A stretch of 43,968 nucleotides of DNA from Myxococcales bacterium FL481 (GTDB lineage: Bacteria; Myxococcota_A; Polyangia; Nannocystales; Nannocystaceae). The translations under genes were made by a program, and so were the position numbers. Of the stretch, positions 9,910 to 19,165 are shown piece after piece (the stretch's first letter is position 1; every line of letters starts with the position of its first letter). The notes under the pieces are model-generated. The model saw nothing but the letters and a program-made list of their open reading frames with translations, ran no database searches and was not told the origin of the DNA. The stretch is taken from contig QKPP01000061.1 of NCBI GenBank assembly GCA_006508105.1, forward strand, positions 1 through 43,968. The letters are read 5' to 3'.

Positions 9910-11376
9910 ATGCGTCTTTCTCGGCTCCCTCATCTTGCGGCCGGCGCGGTCTTGAGCCTCGTAACCGCCTGCAGCCGCCAGCCCGGTCCTAGCACCCCAC
10001 CGCAAGTCGCCACGGCCGCGGCGGACGCGGCCGACTCGAGCCCAGCAGATGCTGCGTCGACGACGGCGACGCCAGCCTCGGCCGCGAGCTTCGTGTTGCG
10101 CGGCGGTCGGGTGCTCACCGCCACCGGCATCAGCTACGACGCCGCCGACGTCTACGTCGAACACGGACGCATCGCGGCGGTCGGACCCGCAATCGAGACC
10201 CCAACCGACGTACCCATCGTCGATGTACGAGGCATGACCGTCACGCCGGGCATCGTCGACACCCACTCCCACATGGGCGTGTACGCGGCACCGCGACTCG
10301 ACGCGCATTCGGACGGCAATGAGGCCACTCGCCCCGTTACCGCCGATGCCCGGGCCCGCGACGGGTACTGGCCGCAAGACCCCCAACTCGAACGAGCTCG
10401 CGCCGCTGGGGTCACGACCATCCAGGTGCTGCCCGGCTCGGCGAATCTGATCGGCGGACGCAGCTTCACGGCCAAGCTCGTCCCCGGGGCCCGGTCCGCC
10501 ACCGAAGCCAAATTCCCCGGTGCACCCGATGGCCTCAAAATGGCCTGCGGCGAGAACCCCAAGCGCGTCTACGGGGACAAGGGTGGCCCGCAGACTCGCA
10601 TGGGCAACGTCGCCGGCTACCGCCGCGCGTTCCAACAGGCGGTTGAGTATCGTCGTCGGTGGAACGACTACGAACGTCGCCGCGCCACCTGGTCGGCGAA
10701 AAACGAGGACGACTCGCCACCCGAGCCACCGAGCCGAGATCTCGGGCTCGAAACGTTGGCCAAGGTGCTCGATGGCGAGATCCTCGTTCACAATCACTGC
10801 TACCGCGCGGATGAAATGGTGCTGATGCTCGAGGTCGCTGAGGAGTTCGGCTTCAAAATCCGCAGTTTTCACCACGCGGTCGAGGCCTACAAAATCGCCG
10901 ATCGTCTCGCCGCCGCCGGCACCTCGGCCTCGATGTGGTCGGACTGGTGGGGCTTCAAGGCGGAGGCTTACGACGGCATTCGCGAGAACGCGGCGATGGT
11001 GTCGGCTGCCGGAGCCCGGGCCATCATCCACTCGGACTCGGGAATCACAATCCAGCGACTCAACCAAGACGCCGCGAAAGCGATGCACGCCGGCCGCCGG
11101 GCGGGTCTCGAAATCAGCGAGGACGAAGCGCTGCGTTGGATCACAGCCAATCCCGCGTGGGCGTTGGGTATCGAGCAACACACCGGATCGCTTGAGCCCG
11201 GCAAGATGGCCGACATCGTGGTGTGGAGCGGTAGCCCGTTCAGCGTCTACACCCACGCGGAGAAAGTCTACATCGACGGCAGCCTCGTCTACGACCGCCA
11301 AGACCCGGCGCATCAACCTCGTTCGGACTTCGAGCTCGGACACCGCCAACACGACCTCGACGGAGTCACCCCATGA
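9910..11376 (+). CDS. Amidohydrolase-family lipoprotein (intact metal site)
   Basis: A 488-aa secreted amidohydrolase. A signal peptide with lipobox (LSLVTAC, Cys21) suggests membrane anchoring; an Ala/Ser/Thr-rich linker runs to residue 60. The TIM-barrel enzyme has HSH in VTPGIVDTHSHMGVY, further candidate ligands in ILVHNHCYRADE and IRSFHHAVEAYKIA, and the catalytic Asp in AIIHSDSG, so the metal centre looks complete. The C-terminal WALGIEQHTGSLEPGKMADI is typical of the imidazolonepropionase/dipeptidase-like branch. It overlaps the next gene by ATGA (11373-11376), which implies translational coupling with a second, metal-site-degenerate amidohydrolase. Probable role: hydrolysis of a cyclic amide or peptide-like substrate outside the cytoplasm; substrate unknown. 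Confidence 0.92.
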   Translation: MRLSRLPHLAAGAVLSLVTACSRQPGPSTPPQVATAAADAADSSPADAASTTATPASAASFVLRGGRVLTATGISYDAADVYVEHGRIAAVGPAIETPTDVPIVDVRGMTVTPGIVDTHSHMGVYAAPRLDAHSDGNEATRPVTADARARDGYWPQDPQLERARAAGVTTIQVLPGSANLIGGRSFTAKLVPGARSATEAKFPGAPDGLKMACGENPKRVYGDKGGPQTRMGNVAGYRRAFQQAVEYRRRWNDYERRRATWSAKNEDDSPPEPPSRDLGLETLAKVLDGEILVHNHCYRADEMVLMLEVAEEFGFKIRSFHHAVEAYKIADRLAAAGTSASMWSDWWGFKAEAYDGIRENAAMVSAAGARAIIHSDSGITIQRLNQDAAKAMHAGRRAGLEISEDEALRWITANPAWALGIEQHTGSLEPGKMADIVVWSGSPFSVYTHAEKVYIDGSLVYDRQDPAHQPRSDFELGHRQHDLDGVTP

Positions 11377-12686
11377 TCCGCTCCCGCTCGCTTCCATTTG
11401 TACTAGCCGCGGCCCTCGCGGTCCTCGCCTCCACCGGGGCCCACGCCGCCCCCAGCGTCGAGACAGACCCCTCGCCACAAACTCAACCGCCTGTCGCCCT
11501 CGTCGGCGGCCGAATCCACACCGCAGATGCACAGACCGGCGTGATCGAAAACGGCGTCATTTTGATGCGTGGCGACACCATTGCCCAAGTCGGTGGGCCC
11601 AGCCTGCGCAACCGCCTACCGGCTGATGCGAAGATCGTGGACATCTCGGGCAAACTCGTGACTCCGGGGTTGATCGCCGCCGACACGGCGTTGGGACTGG
11701 TCGAGATCGACGCCGAATCCAGCACCGTCGACGACCACCGAACGGACGAACACCCGATTCGCGCCGGCTATGACCCGAGCTCGGCCATCAACGCGTTTTC
11801 AAGCTTGATCCCCGTACAAGCCATCGATGGGATCACCTCGGCCGCGGTGGCTCCGGACGGCGGCCTACTGAGCGGCCAAGTGAGTTTCATCGACCTCGTA
11901 TACGGAGACCAAGCGAAGATTGTAGCCGCGACCAATGTCGCCATCGACGGTCGCGTGGGCCACACGCACGGCGATTCCCGTGCGGCCACGTTGACCAAGT
12001 TGCGTCAAACACTGCGAGATGCCCAGTTCTACCGTCGCAACAAGCGTGCATTCAATCGGGGGCAGTCGCGTCGATTGGCGGCGAGCCCCACTGATCTCGC
12101 TGCGCTCGATCCCGTACTGTCGGGACGCATCCCGCTGACGATTTCGGCGCACCGCGTCAGCGATATCATCGGGCTACTCGCTATCGCCAAAGACTACGGC
12201 ATCCGACTTGTCATTGTCGGTGGAGCCCAGGCGTGGCAAGTCGCGGACCAACTCGCGGCGGCCCAAGTCCCGGTGGTCGTGACCCCGAGCCTCAACCTTC
12301 CCTACGGCTTCGACCGCCTTGGCGCGCGAATGGACAACGCCGCCATCTTGGCCGCAGCTGGCGTGCCAGTGGTCATCGGGCAACCCGGCGTGTCCCACAA
12401 TGCTCGCAACCTAACCCACGAGGCCGGCATCGCTATGGCTCACGGACTCAGCTTCGACAGTGCACTGGCAGCGGTCACGGTCAATGTTGCCCGCGCATAC
12501 GGAATGGACAGTCGCTACGGCTCGATCGGGACGGGAAAAGCCGCCAATCTTGTCATTTGGGACGATGACCCGTTCGAGCTCGAGAACTGGCCGACGCAGG
12601 TGTGGATTCACGGTCGACCCATCCCGATGAGCAGCCGGCAAACCCGGCTGCGAGACCGCTACCTCGACCGACTCGGACTTCGCTAG
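11373..12686 (+). CDS. Amidohydrolase-fold exported protein lacking the HxH motif
   Basis: A 437-aa protein with a cleavable signal peptide (FVLAAALAVLASTGAHA, AHA-A cleavage). It has the composite-domain start VALVGGRIHTADAQTG and the C-terminal TGKAANLVIWDDDPFELE of amidohydrolases. Where active members have HxH after VTPGL, this one reads LIAADTALGLVEI; a His remains in TISAHRVSDI, and the usual Asp loop is VVIGQPGVSHNARN. It therefore lacks most metal ligands and may be a structural partner of the overlapping upstream enzyme. A GGAG eight bases before ATG 11373 is a plausible ribosome binding site, so initiation need not rely only on coupling. The frame is undamaged, so it is unlikely to be a pseudogene. 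Confidence 0.9.
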   Translation: MIRSRSLPFVLAAALAVLASTGAHAAPSVETDPSPQTQPPVALVGGRIHTADAQTGVIENGVILMRGDTIAQVGGPSLRNRLPADAKIVDISGKLVTPGLIAADTALGLVEIDAESSTVDDHRTDEHPIRAGYDPSSAINAFSSLIPVQAIDGITSAAVAPDGGLLSGQVSFIDLVYGDQAKIVAATNVAIDGRVGHTHGDSRAATLTKLRQTLRDAQFYRRNKRAFNRGQSRRLAASPTDLAALDPVLSGRIPLTISAHRVSDIIGLLAIAKDYGIRLVIVGGAQAWQVADQLAAAQVPVVVTPSLNLPYGFDRLGARMDNAAILAAAGVPVVIGQPGVSHNARNLTHEAGIAMAHGLSFDSALAAVTVNVARAYGMDSRYGSIGTGKAANLVIWDDDPFELENWPTQVWIHGRPIPMSSRQTRLRDRYLDRLGLR

Positions 12687-13057
12687 TTCCTCGATCGCGC
12701 GACCCCGATGGTGTCTCGCGCCAGATCATCAGTCCCTGGCGCGGCGTGAGGCCACGTCCTATCCGGTATGTTGCGGGCGCCAGGCCGCCCAGTCAGCATC
12801 TCGCCGCGAACGCCGGTCAGGCCGATCGGCTTGTCGCTACTTCACGTTCGCGTGCTGGCGCACGCTGGGACGGTGGCCGATCGAGCCAAGCGATGGGTTC
12901 GACATCATGAACGCCCCCCGTTTGCCCGATCCTCCGGCGCGAATGGAGCCCAAGCGCTGCCACGAGCTCCAACCGGGATCTCATGCAAGCGCCGGCTCAA
13001 CACGAGAAGGCCGCGGAGCCGGCTCCGTGCCGCTTTCGCGTTCGATTCGCGCCCGTT
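12687..13057. other. Intergenic region, 371 bp
   Basis: Lies between the convergent amidohydrolase and BlaI-type genes. The open frames here have arginine-rich, low-information translations typical of GC-rich non-coding DNA. I see no terminator with a T-run and no repeat. Confidence 0.5.
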
Positions 13058-13447
13058 CTATGCCTTCGTACGCACTCGTGCCAGCGCAGCCGATGCCCGC
13101 TCGACCTCGTCGCGAGGAATGCGCTTTTGCCCCACACTGTCGAGCAGCCCCGCCACCGCGGCGCCCACCGACCCGCCGAAGTACGTTTCGATCAATTGTC
13201 TTGCGGCCGCCCGGCGAGCGCGGGTTTGGCTGACAACTGGGGCGTACACGTTGCGGTGGCCACGATCACGATGCTTGACGTGGCCCTTCTCCTCGAGCCG
13301 CCTCAACGTCGCACGCACCGAAGAGTACGTGGGTGGATCCGCCATTTCAGCGTGGATTTCGGCAGCAGTGGCCGGACCGAGCAGATGCATGACATCCATG
13401 ATCTCTCGCTCGCGGCGACTGAACGACGGTGTCGGCTTCAGCGGCAT
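13058..13447 (-). CDS. BlaI/MecI/CopY-family transcriptional repressor
   Basis: A 129-aa winged-helix protein starting MPLKPTPSFSRREREIMDVM. LLGPATAAEIHAEM and PPTYSSVRATLRRLEEKGHV make up the DNA-binding domain of the BlaI/MecI/CopY (penicillinase repressor) family, and a C-terminal helix IETYFGGSVGAAVAGLL forms the dimerisation part. In the classic system a BlaR1/MecR1 M56 peptidase sensor cleaves the repressor; no such partner is encoded within the flanking kilobases, so this is an orphan. The in-frame start at 13498 would add 17 residues without family similarity, so ATG 13447 is preferred. Target genes unknown. Confidence 0.9.
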   Translation of the reverse strand: MPLKPTPSFSRREREIMDVMHLLGPATAAEIHAEMADPPTYSSVRATLRRLEEKGHVKHRDRGHRNVYAPVVSQTRARRAAARQLIETYFGGSVGAAVAGLLDSVGQKRIPRDEVERASAALARVRTKA

Positions 13448-14119
13448 GCGACTCCCCAGCTCGACTGCCCGAGCTTCCTGACCGCGCCGGTTTATCACCC
13501 GCTGACGGCGTTTGGCAACAGCGACTGTCAGCTCGGCTCCGCGGCGTCAACGTTGAATGCCATTTGACTTGGCTCCAGGATGTCGTCGCGTTCAGAGTTG
13601 TTTGCCTACCCACCAGTTGAACACGCTCTGACGCCACCGAGAGGGCAGTCTTCGTACAACGGCGTGCCACAAAGCCGGCCACGAAAGCCAACCCGGCCGG
13701 GGCTTGGTCACACACGGCGCTGACAGTCGCGGTGGCGTCGCGCACCGCCAATCATCGAACTTATCGACCTTCTCGGTCGCCCGCGACCGCGTTCGTGACG
13801 CGGCCAGGACCGGTATTTGATGACGAAGCCGCCGGGCCCGGACCTTCTCGCGGCGAATTCCACTACCTCTAAAGGTCAGCGCTATCGCGAGCTGATGGTT
13901 GAAAGCGGCCCAGTGGCGGCCGAAAGTGCCGGTCGAGTCGACAGGTCACGGCGACCGCACCAAGGGGGCCGACCGTACCCAGCGAGCTCTCGCCGCGCCT
14001 CGTGACGCCTCCACCATGCCGGTGACAGTCGCTCGTTTCGCCGTCGAGCGGGAACGCGGCTTGCCGATGTCGACTCCGAAACTCGCCGGTGGCCGCGAAG
14101 CGTGACCCAGCCACCGGCC
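13448..14119. other. Intergenic region, 672 bp
   Basis: No convincing gene on either strand. Translations of all longer frames lack hydrophobic-core patterning or recognisable motifs. No tRNA or long inverted repeat was noticed. It presumably holds the promoter of the BlaI-type gene. Confidence 0.5.
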
Positions 14120-14560
14120 CTAGCCTCGACCCACGATATCGCGCAGAGCGGCCACAAGCTGCTCGCGCGTACACGGCTTGTGCAACACGGGCGCCTGAGG
14201 CCGGTGCGATCCGGATGCTTCGGTGCCGCCCACAAGCGCCCCCGTACAGAACATCAGACGCCCTGCGTGCCTGGGATCGTGAGCCCGAAGTCGGGCCAGC
14301 ACCGCCGGGCCGTCGACCTCGGGCATCTGAAGATCGCAGACGATCGCGTCGAACTGCTCTCCACTCGCCAGCTGTTCGAGTCCCGCGCGACCACCCAGGG
14401 CGAGCTCGACGTCGAACTCGTGGCGGAGCAGCAGCCCAAACGTTTTGAGTACGACTGGATCGTCATCGATCACCAGCACCCGCGGCCGCACGGCCGGCAC
14501 CACGCGGAGGTGCACCCCCCGCTCCTCTGGGGTCGCGGGCTCCACGATGTCACTGTTCAT
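14120..14560 (-). CDS. Single-domain response regulator (CheY-like receiver)
   Basis: A 146-aa protein: about 25 variable residues and then a complete receiver domain, RVLVIDDDPVVLKTFGLLL. Acidic pocket residues are D32-D34, the phospho-acceptor is D76 in IVCDLQMPEVDG, the switch Thr is T106 in LMFCTGA, and the conserved Lys is K128 in LHKPC. There is no output domain, so it would act by protein-protein contact or as a phosphorelay intermediate. ATG 14560 is chosen because residues encoded upstream of it (to 14656) are not family-like. No histidine kinase is encoded in this window. It is divergent from the membrane metallopeptidase gene. Confidence 0.9.
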   Translation of the reverse strand: MNSDIVEPATPEERGVHLRVVPAVRPRVLVIDDDPVVLKTFGLLLRHEFDVELALGGRAGLEQLASGEQFDAIVCDLQMPEVDGPAVLARLRAHDPRHAGRLMFCTGALVGGTEASGSHRPQAPVLHKPCTREQLVAALRDIVGRG

Positions 14561-14936
14561 CTGAGCATGTCCCGATCGGGCCATTTGACGGTTGTGGGCC
14601 AGCCCGAGTCTCTGCGCCAATGCGCGATGTGGCACCGCCGTTGCCAAGGCGCTCATGGCCGCACCCCACGGTGTGCGATCGGGGGACTATCTCGCCATTT
14701 TGGCTCAGGAACGGCATTTGTTCACCGTTACTGAAGCCAGGTCCAATCACGAATATTTCACCCGCAAATCGCGGTGTGACCGATTTGAGGCTACGCCGCA
14801 GGTCGACGACAATGACGACTCACGCCCTTCGGCTATCACGCCGCCCTCAAGTCCGAGGGGGTGCCCCGTCCGCGCAGGGCGCGTCGCAGGGTCGCACCGC
14901 GCGGGTACCACTGCTACGACAGGCCGTGCGACGTCG
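14561..14936. other. 376-bp divergent intergenic region
   Basis: Separates the response regulator (minus) from the HELAH membrane protein (plus). Frames extend into it from both genes, but their translations look non-coding. An AT-richer stretch near 14690-14770 is the likeliest promoter zone; no box can be assigned with confidence. Confidence 0.45.
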
Positions 14937-17282
14937 GTGAACGCTTCGCTTGCCCAGCTGCTCTCCTTGCCGCTACGTCGCCGATGGCTGCTAGCGTTGA
15001 TCTGCCTCGCCCTCAGTGCCGTGCCGCTGGTGGGGACGCTGGGCTATTTCAGCGCGTTGTTGTTGGCCCCACTGTGCAGCCTGCTCGGAGTGGGCATCGC
15101 CGCCGACGCGATGCCGTCGAACGCGGGCTCGCGCGGGCACGATGTGATCATCGAGACGCTGCGAGCGAGCCGACGAGAGCTCACGTGGGTCCTCGTCACG
15201 CCGCTGGCGATTCTGACGGTCGGCCAACTGTGGAATCGCAATTGTGACTATGCTGGCGGCCTCGCCTGGTACCTGATGGGTCCGGGGTTGTCCACTGGAC
15301 TCGGCTGGACTGCCGGGGTTTGGGGGTCGTTGCTCACGAACCGACCGTGGCGCCGACGCTGGCTCGGGGCCGTTCCGTTTGTGGTGTGCACGGCAATCTC
15401 ACTGCGCCGCTTGTACGTCCACCCGGTATTGTTCGCGTACGATCCGTTCTGGGGCTACTTCTCCGGAGCGCTGTACGACGAACGGGTCGCCGTATCCGCA
15501 ACGTTTGGGTGGTTTCGCCTTTACAACGTTGCTGTGGCCGCGGCGTCGCTGTGGGTATTGTGGCGATGGCTCGATTGGCGGCGCGAGGAGCCGCGACGGC
15601 GTCGGCCCCTTGTCGCCACTGTTCTCCTGGGCGGGTTGTTGGCCGTGGGATGGCACGGCGACCGTTTCGGGTTCACCACGACCCTCGACAGCACCCGCAA
15701 GACTCTCAGTCGCACCCGCGAGACCGAACACTTCGTGATCTACTACGCCCCCGGCTCAGAGACCGAACGAGAGATCGATGCGGTGGCGACAGAGCACGAG
15801 TTCGCGTGGGACCGACTGCGACAAAAGCTGGGGCGCGCCCCGAACTACAAAGTTCACAGTTTCGTATTCGCCAGCCGCGGGCAGAAGCGCGCCGTGTTCG
15901 GAGCCTACCGCGTGGAGGTCTCGCTGCCGTGGAAGCGGCAGATCTATCTCCATCATCAGGCGTTTCCCCATGGCGCGTTGCACCACGAGCTGGCTCACGC
16001 GTTTGGAGCGACCTTCGGAGACCCGATCTTCGGACTCAGCCCGGCGGTGGGGCTCATCGAGGGTCTCGCCAACGCGCTCGCGCCCCGTTCGCTCTACGGG
16101 CTCGATTTGCACGATCAAGCCGCGGTGCTCGACCGCCTCGACAAGCGACCGACGCTGCGGGACATCGTCGGCCTCGGGTTTTGGCGTCACGCTTCGTCAC
16201 GAGCCTACACGACCATGGGATCGTTTTGCGCGTGGTTGATGGACACCTACGGCGTCGAGCGAATGACTCAGCTCTACCGACAAGGCGGTGGGTTCGAAGC
16301 GTTGTACGGGAGCTCGCTCGAGCATCTCGAAGCCGAATGGTTGGCGTTTCTGCGCTCGCGCCCAGTGACGTCCGAAGAGGTGGCGGCGATGGCCCAGCGC
16401 TTCAAACGGGGCGCCATCTTCACCCGGGCGTGCGCCCATCGAGTAGCGAACCTACGAGAGCAAGCGCGCGCTGCTCTCGACCGCGGTCGGGTCGACGAGG
16501 CCGTCAGCATCCTGGAGCGTCTGTGCGAGCTCGAGCCCGCGGAGTTTCGCCACCGCGAACGCTTGGCATACACCCTGGCGAGTGAGAAGCGGTACGCGCA
16601 AGCCGACGCCACGCTCTCCTCGGCCGCCGAGATCGAGGGCCTCACCGACGGTGCCGCATCGTCGATCGCGGAGCTGCGCGGCGACGTGGCGCTGCGGCGT
16701 CGTCTTCTCTCCGAGGCGCACGCCCACTATGAGCGCGCCCTCGCCTACCCGCTGGCGGCCTCGCAGCGCCGCGCGTTGATTCTCAAGCGTCTCGCCGCAT
16801 CGGATCCGACCGCTGCGGCCGACATCATCGAGTACTTCGCCCTGTTCGACCTCGGCAAGTCGTCCGGACCAAGCACCATCGTCCGGGTTGCGGCCGCCGG
16901 TCATCTCGCCAGCGATCCCGTCCATGGGGCGATCGGAAGCTACCTGCTCGGGCATCAACTCGCCGCCGCCGAGCGCCCGGATCTGGCGCTACCGTACATC
17001 CGGCGGGCCGCGACGACGCACGAGCCGACGCCGCCGTTGCCGGCGGCAGATCTGGCCCGGGAGGCCCGGCTGCTACTCGTTGAGTCCCTGGTCTTGACGG
17101 GCCACCACGACGACGCGCTGCGCGAGCTGGAGCGCCTGGCATCGCTGACCTCCGTCCCGGGACCCGACGACACGTCACTCCCGCTCGAGCACCGCAGTGG
17201 GGATCGCCTCGACTACGATCTTTGGCGCCAACGCATTCGCTTCTTCGCCACGTACTCGCACCCGAACGCCAACGCAGACTAA
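14937..17282 (+). CDS. Membrane-anchored HELAH metallopeptidase-like protein with helical repeat C-terminus
   Basis: A 781-aa protein from GTG 14937. The N-terminal 240 residues hold about six hydrophobic helices with short loops. A gluzincin-like domain follows, with ETEHFVIYYAPGSE, a conserved Trp/Arg segment and the zinc motif HHELAHAF (HExxH); downstream, GLIEGLANAL is a candidate for the third-ligand Glu helix (xExxA). The layout resembles peptidase MA-type domains. The C-terminal half is helical and Ala/Arg/Leu-rich with TPR-like spacing (ARAALDRGRVDEAVSILERL, later AHYERALAYPLAASQRRALI). It is probably an inner-membrane protease, or an envelope assembly factor using the TPRs as a docking surface. 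Upstream in-frame starts back to 14592 would add 115 residues of non-coding character. Substrate unknown. Confidence 0.88.
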   Translation: MNASLAQLLSLPLRRRWLLALICLALSAVPLVGTLGYFSALLLAPLCSLLGVGIAADAMPSNAGSRGHDVIIETLRASRRELTWVLVTPLAILTVGQLWNRNCDYAGGLAWYLMGPGLSTGLGWTAGVWGSLLTNRPWRRRWLGAVPFVVCTAISLRRLYVHPVLFAYDPFWGYFSGALYDERVAVSATFGWFRLYNVAVAAASLWVLWRWLDWRREEPRRRRPLVATVLLGGLLAVGWHGDRFGFTTTLDSTRKTLSRTRETEHFVIYYAPGSETEREIDAVATEHEFAWDRLRQKLGRAPNYKVHSFVFASRGQKRAVFGAYRVEVSLPWKRQIYLHHQAFPHGALHHELAHAFGATFGDPIFGLSPAVGLIEGLANALAPRSLYGLDLHDQAAVLDRLDKRPTLRDIVGLGFWRHASSRAYTTMGSFCAWLMDTYGVERMTQLYRQGGGFEALYGSSLEHLEAEWLAFLRSRPVTSEEVAAMAQRFKRGAIFTRACAHRVANLREQARAALDRGRVDEAVSILERLCELEPAEFRHRERLAYTLASEKRYAQADATLSSAAEIEGLTDGAASSIAELRGDVALRRRLLSEAHAHYERALAYPLAASQRRALILKRLAASDPTAAADIIEYFALFDLGKSSGPSTIVRVAAAGHLASDPVHGAIGSYLLGHQLAAAERPDLALPYIRRAATTHEPTPPLPAADLAREARLLLVESLVLTGHHDDALRELERLASLTSVPGPDDTSLPLEHRSGDRLDYDLWRQRIRFFATYSHPNANAD

Positions 17283-17371
17283 CCGGCCGAGCCCGCCCGA
17301 CCACCGCTGACGCGAGCCACCGCCGGCGCCGTCTCGGTCGACACCGACTCCGCCGGGGCCCCCGCCTCGAT

Positions 17372-17887
17372 CTAGATCCCCTTGACGATGAACCAGGCAT
17401 CCCCTTCGCGCAACAGCTCGAACTCCGCGTAGTCTTGCTGCCTCGAGTACGGGGGCTGGGGTCGCACGGAACCATCTGTGTCTAGAAACGGTTTGAGCCG
17501 ATAGCTCGCGTCGATCCACACCTTGACGCTGGCCCGATCGCCATGCATCGACGCGTCGAGATACTCGATCGTGAACCGCAGCGAATCGAGCTGATCGAGA
17601 CGCTGGCGCAAAAGTGGGCCCAAGTCGTCGTACACGACATCGTCGCCAGGGTCGTCCGTGCCGCCCTCGTCGTGATAGGTAGGGTGCGCCGTGGCCAACA
17701 CGGCCGCGGCGTCCTTGCGGACGAAACCCGTCCGGTAGCGCTCCAGCACGTCGACGATCGCTCGAAAGTCGGGGGTGTCCGGGATGTCGGTGCCGGGGAT
17801 CATCTGGGGCGATCCGCAGGCGGTGACGGTGAACGCTGGCGCGAGCAACAACAAGCAGAAGACAGCGGAGATCGAACGACGGAACAT
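17372..17887 (-). CDS. Lipoprotein with NTF2-like domain
   Basis: A 171-aa protein from ATG 17887: signal peptide MFRRSISAVFCLLLLAPAF followed by lipobox VTAC-G. The mature part has an alpha-helical start (TPDFRAIVDVLERYRTGFVR) and then beta-strands ending REGDAWFIVKGI, the pattern of NTF2/SnoaL-like cone folds (helices then a curved sheet, C-terminal W-x-I strand). No catalytic residues can be assigned, so binding or structural roles are as likely as enzymatic ones. It converges on the metallopeptidase gene with an 89-bp gap. Confidence 0.75.
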   Translation of the reverse strand: MFRRSISAVFCLLLLAPAFTVTACGSPQMIPGTDIPDTPDFRAIVDVLERYRTGFVRKDAAAVLATAHPTYHDEGGTDDPGDDVVYDDLGPLLRQRLDQLDSLRFTIEYLDASMHGDRASVKVWIDASYRLKPFLDTDGSVRPQPPYSRQQDYAEFELLREGDAWFIVKGI

Positions 17888-18151
17888 GGTGGCGAACGGA
17901 CCGGGAAGCTCCACCCGTTTTCGGGCAGCACGCGGGTAAATGCAAGCGAGCCACCACGGGGGAGCGGGCGAAAGTGCCATCAAATCAAAGATTTGCTGCA
18001 GTTAGCGGACGTTCTTTGGTCGCTGGTGGCTGCCAATTTGGCAGTCCAGAGGCCAAAGACGGCCAGGCCGTCAGTTCGCGTCTGCCGCGAGACTCGAGCG
18101 CACCGCACGTGCGCCCCGCGGGGCGGCCCGTCGGCTGCGTCCGAAGGGGGT

Positions 18152-18484
18152 ATGATGGACTTCATGGCAACCGAAGCCCGGCTGCACCCGCGCCAGCGAG
18201 TCGACGCGATCGCGGACGTCATCGGCCGCGAGGTGATCTTGGGGCGCAAGCTTTGGGACATCAGCCTCGGGGGGTGCCGCCTCGAAGGGCCGGCGTCGGA
18301 AGCGATCGACACCCCAGTACAGATGGTTTTGAGCTTCCCCGCGCTGTCCGCCAATCTGCCGGTCGCTGGCGTCGTCGTGCGAGCCGGCGAGGACCACATG
18401 GCGATTCGCTTCCGCGACTTGACTGACGAGCAAAAGTGGGCACTACGCAAACACCTACGCGAAGCCGTGGCTCGCACGGGGTAG
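18152..18484 (+). CDS. PilZ-domain c-di-GMP-binding protein
   Basis: A 110-aa single PilZ domain. The c-di-GMP contacts are present: RxxxR as R10-L-H-P-R14, and DxSxxG as D36-I-S-L-G-G41 in LWDISLGGCRLEGP. A beta-barrel core follows (VQMVLSFPALSANLPVAGVV, then HMAIRFRDLTDEQ), and a C-terminal helix ends the chain. AAGGGGG lies directly before the start, so the exact initiator (18152, 18155 or 18164) is uncertain; spacing favours 18155 or 18164. It is 3 bp upstream of a sigma factor gene and likely in one operon with it. This hints that c-di-GMP signalling and the sigma regulon are linked. Confidence 0.92.
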   Translation: MMDFMATEARLHPRQRVDAIADVIGREVILGRKLWDISLGGCRLEGPASEAIDTPVQMVLSFPALSANLPVAGVVVRAGEDHMAIRFRDLTDEQKWALRKHLREAVARTG

Positions 18485-18487
18485 GCG

Positions 18488-19165
18488 ATGCCACCACTGA
18501 CCGCCGAGCAAGCGGCGCGCGTCGAGGCAGCGCTTCCCCGCGTCGCCCGGCTCGCGGTGGCGGTCCATCGATTGTGGCCCCGCGTGCCCGTCGACGATTT
18601 TCGCAGCGCCGGCCATGAGGGCCTAGTCCAAGCGGCCATGCGCTACGACCCGGCTTGCGGGGTGACGTTCGAGTCTTACTGCCACTCGCGCGTGAAGGGA
18701 GCCATGCTCGACCAAGCTCGGCGCCAAACGCCGGGAGCACGCCGACTGTCTCGAGCCCAACGGGCGTTCGAAGCTCACGTCGCGCTCCATCCGGATCCCA
18801 GCGAGAGTCAGATCGGCGTCCGAGCCAACCTCGTCGAGCGGGTGGAACGAGCGCGGCACTGGATCCGCCAACTGTCCGCGGCGACGGTGATCGGCCACGC
18901 CCTCGAGGACACCGTGGCCGATACACGCGACGACCCCGAATCCGGCGCGATCGACCGTCAGCTGGCGGCCCGGGTGCGTCGAGAGGTCGCCGCCCTCGAA
19001 GCGAACGACCGCGCCTTGATCGAAGCGATCTACGTCGACGGCCAGGCGATGAGCGATGTCGCCGAGCGCCTCGGGGTCAATCGCAGCACGGTCTCCCGCC
19101 GCCACCGCCGAATCGTCGATCAACTGTCGCAGCGGCTCGGGTCGGCCTCGCGGTCCGCTACGTAG
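18488..19165 (+). CDS. Sigma-70 family factor, FliA/WhiG-like group
   Basis: A 225-aa sigma factor. Region 2 (about residues 15-85) reads VPVDDFRSAGHEGLVQAAMR and then FESYCHSRVKGAMLDQARRQ, the RIRGxxxDxxR-like signature of FliA/SigF-type factors. A short region 3 follows. Region 4 has ALIEAIYVDGQAMSDVAERL and GVNRSTVSRRHRRIVDQL, a helix-turn-helix for the -35 element. FliA-type factors drive flagellar, stress or developmental genes. It follows the PilZ gene by 3 bp and precedes a YscJ-like protein gene, a cluster that suggests motility or secretion control, though no other flagellar gene is seen. No anti-sigma gene is recognised. Confidence 0.9.
   Translation: MPPLTAEQAARVEAALPRVARLAVAVHRLWPRVPVDDFRSAGHEGLVQAAMRYDPACGVTFESYCHSRVKGAMLDQARRQTPGARRLSRAQRAFEAHVALHPDPSESQIGVRANLVERVERARHWIRQLSAATVIGHALEDTVADTRDDPESGAIDRQLAARVRREVAALEANDRALIEAIYVDGQAMSDVAERLGVNRSTVSRRHRRIVDQLSQRLGSASRSAT

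Noticed and set aside
9805-11532. Long minus-strand open frame of 575 codons
   Set aside because: It is antisense to the amidohydrolase genes and has Gly/Arg/Val-rich composition without motifs; high GC makes such frames common.
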